Source: Scalesia atractyloides
Taxonomy: Eukaryota; Streptophyta; Magnoliopsida; Asterales; Asteraceae
Reading direction: 5' to 3'
NCBI GenBank assembly: GCA_947069175.1
Contig: CAMTDV010000009.1
Coordinates: 7,385,163-7,449,162 of the forward strand
DNA: 64,000 nt
Under the pieces are notes generated by a model, which was given only the letters and a program-made list of their open reading frames with translations, was not told the DNA's origin and did not search any database. Of this stretch, positions 57,918 through 64,000 are shown one piece after another. Position 1 is the stretch's first letter. Every line of letters starts with the position of its first letter. The position numbers and the translations under genes are program-made.

Positions 57918-60227
57918 CTAGGTAGGTTGAAGGGTTGCAATTCCTCTCTCGGTGGGAAACTTGACAGTTCCTTGACCAACCGAGACGGCCGTATTGAACG
58001 CACATTGCCCTGGTCTCCCTATGATAACATTATAGTTTGAGGGAATGCTGATAACCACAAAGGTGAGTGGTTTGGTTCTTTCCATCTTGCCTTCACTAAA
58101 ACATACATCAAGGGTTAGTTGGCCCAAAGGCTTCAGAGGTATATTAGCGATACCTTTTATGGAAGATCCGGAGGGTTGAAGCCTTGAACGTTCTTCGTCA
58201 GTGAGACGGTTGAAGAACTTTTCAAACATGATCTCAGTGGCTGCCCCTGTGTCAATGTAGGCTTTGCTCGTTTTACTTGTTCCCACGGTTGCTTCAACCA
58301 CCAGAGGATTCGAGAGTAGGTCCCCTTGAGGTGGTGGGAAGCAGACACATTGAAGCTCCCAAGCTTTCAAGCGTTGTCGTTTGTGGGGAATCCCTTGATC
58401 AATGTTCACCATGTTCACTTCTTTGCCTTTTCTTTCAGCCATTTTGTCCCTGACCCCTTTTACTAAATGAGCCAATTCTCCGAACTTAACGGCTTCCTCA
58501 ATTCTTTCTTGAGTTGAAAGCAATCGTTGGTATGGTGGTTCTCTTCGTGGAACTCACAAAACTGAGTGGAGTTCTCATTTCTTTTGCTTTTGGGCAAGGG
58601 TCGAGGAGGTCGGAAGGTTTGTTTTACTTCTTCAGTGGCAAGGATCTCTTGAGGGGTTTTAGTCAGAGCTATGAAATTCACAGTCTTTTCCCTGCTTGGA
58701 GGGTTCCGACCTTCAAGCCTTCGTTGATCCGAGCTTCTTGGTCGCCTATCATAGGAATTAAAGTTTCCTTTCTTCCGGTTGGGGCTGTTGCCTCGGCAGC
58801 TGGGTGTTCTTTTCCTTTGCTCTTTAATATCAACGGCCTCTTCTCCTCGAATGTGGGCTTTAGCTCGTTCGAGAGCTTCTTCGAGGGTTTTTGGTAGGCA
58901 CTTGTTAAAGTCCCTTGTGAGGTACTTGGAGGTGATGGAGTTCATGAAGCTTGCCACCCTCATTTTTTCGTCAGCACCCACATATGTTAACCCTTCTTTC
59001 TTGTACCTTTCGATGAATTCTTGAAGGTTTTCATCATCTCTTTGCTTGATTTGGAAAATCATCATCGCATCCTTGACGTACCTCCTTTGCTGTGAAAAGT
59101 TGACCAGAAACCCTTTGCTCAGGTCATCGAAGCTTCGAACGCTTTTGGCGGGTAGGTCATTGAACCATATTCTGGCTGATCCAACGAGAGTTTGCATGAA
59201 CATTAGGCAGCACTCATCGTTGGACCATTTTTCGGTTCTAGCAGCACCAGTAAAGATCTGGAGGTGGTCTCTAGATCCTCGGTTCCATCATACGTTTTTA
59301 TATGAGATGGCATCTTGATTTTTGTTTGAAAGTCATAATCGGCAATTTGTTGAGAGAAACAAGATAGGTTGCTGGGCTTGTAGGGTTTTGCAAGGTCTTC
59401 CTCTACCCTTGAAGTAGGATTATGACTTGTTGTCACTTGGTGAGCACTCAACACTTGATTGATAAGTTGAGACCAAGGGAAATGTGCCATCACTTGAGCC
59501 ATCATCTGGGGCATTAGGTTAAAGCCTTGAAGGCCTTCAGTAGTTACTGCTACTTGGTTCGTTCCCATGGGAGTGCTCATAGCTGCACTCCGAGCCAAAG
59601 GTAGGACCGTTAAGGCTTGTTCCCACGTGGTGGCAACAGGAGGGGGAACGTTTGGAGCTGGTGACTGCCATAGTTGTTCAAGGGTGGTTTCATGCCCAAG
59701 AGGTGCACTAGTTACAACAGGTTGTGAGGTAAACAAAGGAAAAGCGGTTGGGTTTGGTCTCCCGTAGGCATTAGGAGTTGGGTTAAAAGGTTGGCAGGTT
59801 ACACTTGGACCAGCTTCAAAATGTGAAGCAACTGGCCGTGAGCTGGTAAAAGGGAAAGGTGGAGGTCCATGTGATAGTGAGGGTTCCGGATCTTCATAAT
59901 CCAGCCTTATTCTTACCCCTTTTTTTCTCTTTCTTGGCTCACGTGTTGGTTGATAAGAGATCTTAGTTGTAAAAAATGCCTTGCTACCCCTTCCGGTGTC
60001 AAATCGACACGCTCAGAGGTGCTAGTGACTCCTACTTGTGGAGAAGGAACTCCGGACCATGAAGGAGTAGGAGTTTGGAAAGATGTAAACTCTGAGAACA
60101 AAGGTCCCGTCGGATTACCTCTCGGGGTGGAAAATGGTGTGAATGTAGCCGGATACATTTGGCTAGCATTAGGTGTCGGTGTTCTTGACACTTGGTTAAC
60201 TTCACCGTGAGATTCACTTTCCGACAT
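57918..60227 (-). pseudogene. gag: Element H gag and protease (few breaks)
   Basis: The start MSESESHGEVNQVSRTPTPN is at 60227. N-terminal part: RHFLQLRSLINQHVSQERE. After a break near 59910 the frame 59736-59203 leads to the capsid-like part (59203-58463), with WFNDLPAKSVRSFDDLSKGF and RYVKDAMMIFQIKQ. A zinc-type motif CEFHEENHHTNDC lies near 58550. The protease follows in 58523-57918: AYIDTGAATEIMFEKFF has an intact D-T-G-A active site, and NVIIGRPGQ is the flap-distal motif. Breaks lie at about 59910, 59200 and 58490. Gag would form the particle and the protease would mature it. Confidence 0.85.
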
Positions 60228-60286
60228 GATGATTCTGAAGAAAATGAAGCTACACTACTGGTCTTTTGAGAAGAATAAGCGGCGTA

Positions 60287-60304
60287 GCCCCACGGTGGGC
60301 GCCA
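60287..60304 (-). promoter_or_regulatory. Primer-binding site, tRNA-Lys type (element H)
   Basis: TGGCGCCCACCGTGGGGC on the minus strand, three bases from the LTR edge at 60308. Confidence 0.87.
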
Positions 60305-60307
60305 ACT

Positions 60308-60951
60308 TGTTGCTACAACAAATATAAGACCAAGGATAGTGGATGGACTGGTTAGGCTAAAAAGACTTCAAGGGTTCTGATCAGCCTAACGCAGGTCGTG
60401 GGGTCCCCCCTACATTTGGTAGACGTAGAGAGAGGTTCACTAGTTTTGTTGTTGTTCATTTAGAATCCAAGACCAAAGAGAATTCAGTCTTAGGATGTTG
60501 ATGCTTAGTGAAGCTGTGTTATTTGAAGTGAAGAGAAGGAACATGCATAGAGCAAGTTCTCAAGGAAGAAGAGAAGGTCAGAGAGTGTGTATTAGCTCAG
60601 CTGATCTGGTGTCCTCCATGGATGTATGTTTCATCTTATATAGGAAAAGGTTCTGCCCAAAAGGGAAATCTGTGACTAATGAACCTTAGATGCAGTAGGG
60701 GACTTGCCCATTTTGAGGGTTGAAGGCTTTTAACCTGCGGATAAAAGGATACTCCTGTGCACATGTTTCTCTTTTCGGCTGTGAGAGGATTTGACAAGCA
60801 ATCAGTGAGTTGATGTTTTACTGTTCAATGCTTTTCACTATTCACATGCTGTTCACCCGAGTTGGCGGATTACAAACCCTTTAGCCCTTTAACCTTTAAA
60901 ACATTAATGTGCAAAATCCATTTTATTGAGCCTTGAGCTACCCCGTCATCA
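60308..60951 (-). repeat. Element H 5' LTR (644 bp)
   Basis: It runs from TGTTGCTACAAC to CGTCATCA on the plus strand and is followed by GTCCT. A TATATAAG motif is on the minus strand near 60634-60642. Confidence 0.93.
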
Positions 60952-60956
60952 GTCCT

Positions 60957-61221
60957 CAAGTTTACATGGAAGTGTGTAGATTATGGTTTATTTTCTTATA
61001 TTTAATGGGTCAAATTGACTGAACAAGGTCATATGGGCGAGATTTATCCCAAAAAATATGACACTTGCCATTTATGAATTGCTACTATTGTAAATTTGTG
61101 ATTATACACTTTTTATTACTTTTAGTTTAAACGTTATTCTCTTAGGGAAAATAGTTAACAAACCACATTTCCTTTCTGTTTGTTAAATAGTAGTTGTAAT
61201 TGTAAAGCATTAAATGGATGT
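60957..61221. other. Intergenic DNA right of element H
   Basis: AT-rich; no gene or repeat recognised. Joined to the sequence left of 50710, it is the pre-insertion locus of H. Confidence 0.5.
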
Positions 61222-61229
61222 GTTGCTGG

Positions 61230-61650
61230 TAGGGGTGTAAACGAGCCGGGTCGAGCCCTAGCTAGACTGGGCTCAAGCTTGGCTTGTCATGTCTTTATGA
61301 AGCTCGGTCGGTTCGAGCCTACTTATTTGAGCTCGAGCTCGGCTTGCGAGAAAAATCCAAAGGTTGAACTCGGCTCGATTCGCCTCGAGCTATTTTGAGA
61401 ACCACCTATACTGAGTTAAAAGCTCGGCTCGCCAATCTTATCAACATTACTATTTTATTATATATAAAAAATATGAAATGTTGTTTGGGCTCGTTTAAGC
61501 TCGCGAGCATAACGAGCTTTGTATTTTAAGCTCAAGCACGGGCTCGATAACTAAACGAGCTCTATTTCAGGCTTCAGCTCGGGCTCGTTCGAGGTTTTAT
61601 CGAGCCGATAACGAGTAGCTCTTGAGCCTACAGGCTTGTTTACAGCCCTA
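61230..61650. mobile_element. hAT-type miniature element (421 bp)
   Basis: Terminal inverted repeats TAGGGGTGTAAACGAGCC and GGCTTGTTTACAGCCCTA are flanked by the perfect 8-bp duplication GTTGCTGG (61222-61229 and 61651-61658). The interior is rich in GAGCTCG-type words on both strands and non-coding; short open frames across it have no meaning. Confidence 0.93.
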
Positions 61651-61658
61651 GTTGCTGG

Positions 61659-62972
61659 GATAGTGTGGTCATGGTTATGATGAGTAAATTTTTTAATAAT
61701 TTAAATTAGGTAGGTTAAAACAATATTCACCTAAGTTTCTTTTATGATTTACTGGCATGTCATATATAATTACAAATAACATATTATTTGAGTAGTAATA
61801 TGATATTTTTTATTAAAGATTTAAGAGGCTTTATATGTTAATAATAATACAATCAAGACTTAACTTTTTTCACGATTCTTCTTTTGAAGTCTTAGTTCCT
61901 ACGGTTTATTTCCTTAATTTTTTAGATAAATGATTTGGAAGGTTTTATATATGGTTTAAAATTGTCAGTTTTATAACGTTTCTAGTGTTAATTGTTGTCA
62001 CTTTAAGTATAATTTTATCAATTATCATCATCTTCTTTAGCCTAATCTTTATTTTAAAATTAGTTTTGTAAATAAGGCAAACAAATACAAAGAATGCTAG
62101 TTACTATTTGTTGATTTAATTTCAATCAAACACGAACATTTATATGAATGGATTTTCTTATTCACATTCGTTGATTAAGATAACGAATGTGTTTGTTTAT
62201 GTTAATCGGTTAAAGGAACGTAAATGAATTTGAACAAGTGACCCTAAACAAGAACATAATGTCTTCTTTATGGACTGATGAGATGATGCATGATAGATCA
62301 TTAGTATATATGACCAATGGCTAACAAAAATTGCGAATGAATATCTTATAGAACATATAGAGCAAAGTTGAATGAACAAACATAAACGGGTGTAAAGTAA
62401 CAGACATAAAATAAAAAGCAAATGCACAAACGTAAGATGCGACAGGTTTGTTTGTTTAATTAGAGAAACAAAATATTTGTTCATTGATTAACAGACAAAT
62501 ATAAATGAACTTTCCAACCAAAGGTTCACTAAACATTCGGTTCATTTACACGTATACATGAACAAGTGCATCTTGACAAAAAAGAAAAAAAAACAAAACA
62601 AACAAACTTTAGGCTTAAAGTGAGCTTTTAAATTGAGTTATACTTTAAATTTAATTGTTAATCCTCTTTTTTTATCTTGCTTTCTGATCGACCGATAATA
62701 ATAAACTAAAAAGGTACTTAACTAATGAATCTTTTAATAAGTTTAGATGGTTCATAGGCTTATCTAGAGAAGTCAATTTCAACTCAATTACTATGTAGGA
62801 GGTGGTGTATTGGCTACAACAACAAAGGTGTTATCCTTAATAGGATTGGATGGGAGTACTATGAAGCAAACAATACAAGTGATGTATTTAGGGTAATAAG
62901 AGGCGAACTTATATGTGTTGTTTAGAAGTAAATTTTCCTTTAGATCATGTGATATTTTAACAAAGTTTAACT
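61659..62972. other. AT-rich intergenic DNA
   Basis: No gene is supported. About 62100-62560 has several related GAACA/TGTTC and TTCATTTA words in both orientations, as in palindromic hAT-like miniatures, but no ends or target duplication could be fixed. Confidence 0.4.
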
Positions 62973-63126
62973 ATTCATCAATGTTATTTGTTTGGTTTGT
63001 AAAATAGATTGATAATTAATATAGGTTTGAAAATAAGAGAAACAACATTATTCATCAACGTATTTGTTTAGTTTTTAAAGTAGATTGATAATTAATATAG
63101 GTTTGAAAATAAAAGAAACAAACATT
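62973..63126. repeat. Two-copy tandem duplication (77 bp)
   Basis: ATTCATCAA is followed by TAGATTGATAATTAATATAG and GTTTGAAAATAA in both 62973-63049 and 63050-63126, with a few mismatches. Confidence 0.85.
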
Positions 63127-63147
63127 GTTTTCTATACTATGATTGAA

Positions 63148-63540
63148 GAGTAAACTGCTATTTTGGTCCTTGAGTTTTGTGCAGTTTTACCACTTTAGTC
63201 CAAATCTTAAACTTTTTCATCTGGGTCATTGTGGTTTCAGTTTTATTGTCATTTTGATCCAAAAGTGATATTTGTCTTCTAAAATTCTGCTATTTTGTCC
63301 TTTTTCTCAGGGGCAAAATGATCATTTTAAACAGAGTTTGATGTTTATTTATATATATAATATATATTGATGCTTAAAATGACCATTTTGCCCCTAGGAA
63401 TATAAACAAAATTAGAAGACAAATATCACTTTTGGACCAAAAGCAATAACTAAAACCACATGGACTCAGATACAAAATTTTTAAGATTTGGACTAAAGTG
63501 GCAAAAGTACCCAAACTTAGGGACAAAATAGCAGTTAGTC
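63148..63540. mobile_element. Foldback miniature element with 9-bp duplication (Mutator type)
   Basis: The two arms of about 180 bp are inverted copies: AACTGCTATTTTGGTCC, CCACTTTAGTCCAAATCTTAA and CCAAAAGTGATATTTGTCTT on the left all recur in reverse complement on the right. ATGATTGAA flanks both sides (63139-63147 and 63541-63549). Nine bases suits Mutator-like elements. There is no coding content. Confidence 0.85.
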
Positions 63541-63549
63541 ATGATTGAA

Positions 63550-64000
63550 TCTGAAATTAAAATTCGAATTCTAAAATTAAAAAAATGGGAAAGATAAAAT
63601 GGAGGGGACCCAGCAAAGTGGATAATAATTGTTGATGGTTTAACCTAAATAAACTCTATTATGATATCCAATAATATTTAGTCTTACCAATCATTTCTAA
63701 ACTCATTTTGAGTATAGATTAAAGATTGGCATATTACGTTAATGAAATCAACCCAAACCTAACCCAGTTGTTATAAATTAAATACTTATTTAGAAGGGAC
63801 TAAAAGACAAAAGAAGGATGGGTCAACAAAGAAATACAAATAATTAAAAAGAATTAAACACTTTGTTACGGATATTTCATTAGAAAACCAACTAGGCTAC
63901 TAGGACCGTCTTCGAAAATGTTAAAAAAAGTTTAGGCCCTGTGCGATATAAAAAACTGGGCCCTATCCGTTTAATAATTATATAATATAAACTCGTCAAT
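63550..64000. other. Intergenic DNA at window end
   Basis: No gene is recognised. The last 120 bases (GGACCGTCTTCGAAAATG, GTTTAGGCCCTGTGCG, AACTGGGCCCTA) resemble sequence near the ends of plant hAT-family transposons. The match is from memory of style and cannot be confirmed without the next window. Confidence 0.3.

Larger units (their letters stand above)
50715..60951 (-). mobile_element. Element H: Tat-lineage Ty3/gypsy retrotransposon, full length
   Basis: The 3' LTR is 50715-51359 and the 5' LTR 60308-60951, with the duplication GTCCT at 50710-50714 and 60952-60956. The length is 10.24 kb with no nested insertion. Minus-strand order: primer site, gag, protease, RT, RNase H, archaeal-type RNase H, integrase; an antisense gene follows on the plus strand. 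It is the best reference for the decayed G. Frameshifts interrupt gag-pol, but protease, RT and integrase active sites are still recognisable. LTRs differ at a few percent of sites. Confidence 0.95.

Noticed and set aside
61180..61398. 72-residue frame near the hAT miniature element
   Set aside because: It crosses the element border and consists of GAGCTCG-type repeat translation.
62100..62560. Palindromic miniature transposon
   Set aside because: Related words occur in both orientations, but I could not fix terminal repeats or a target duplication.

Overview
This window is plant nuclear DNA made almost entirely of nested LTR retrotransposons. No rRNA gene, functional tRNA gene or complete host protein gene was recognised. 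Large Ty3/gypsy elements with tRNA-Lys-type and initiator-tRNA-Met-type primer sites, antisense Transposase_28-like genes, and hAT, Mutator and Harbinger miniatures indicate a repeat-rich eudicot. The type of gag-pol and antisense gene suggests Asteraceae, but that is inference from family resemblance.

Layout. (1) 1-7871: element A, minus strand, a gag-only Ty3/gypsy element. Its 2.6-kb LTRs are nearly identical (the left one is cut by the window edge), gag is intact and pol is absent. (2) 7872-28406: a stack of Tat-lineage elements. Host E2 (minus; 5' LTR 27660-28406, gag-pol 22312-27556, integrase end 10958-11321) is split by E1 (11322-22306, target duplication GTAGG). E1's own 5' LTR carries solo LTR C (21063-21620, duplication GTGTG). 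A plus-strand relative, F (7872-10241), sits in E2's 3' part and is itself cut by A. (3) 28407-31260: a degenerate element with terminal inverted repeats, a 602-bp Harbinger derivative with a transposase relic, and low-copy DNA. (4) 31266-48794: element G (plus, Tat-lineage, duplication GTGAT), interrupted in gag by element B (32488-40466, duplication ACCAG), the plus-strand gag-only relative of A. (5) 48800-50709: low-copy DNA with old repeats. (6) 50715-60951: element H (minus, duplication GTCCT), sister of G and the most complete Tat element here. (7) 60957-64000: intergenic DNA with a hAT miniature element and a Mutator-type foldback element.

How the genes relate. A and B carry gag but no protease, reverse transcriptase or integrase, so any movement needs enzymes from an autonomous relative; none of that lineage is present. 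G/H and E1/E2/F encode gag, protease, reverse transcriptase, RNase H, a second archaeal-type RNase H and integrase. All are broken by frameshifts, stops or lost catalytic residues. Each also has an intron-containing gene on the opposite strand between integrase and the 3' LTR.

The most unusual structure lies in the LTRs of A and B. Each holds a tandem array with a period of about 170 bp of tRNA-like modules, three in B and four in A. Each module pairs a 10-11-bp hairpin with a box-B-like GTTCGA motif. Hairpin stems differ in sequence between modules but keep their pairing, as covariation would. A separate class-II tRNA-like sequence lies in the opposite orientation in U3, and is shared with solo LTR C.
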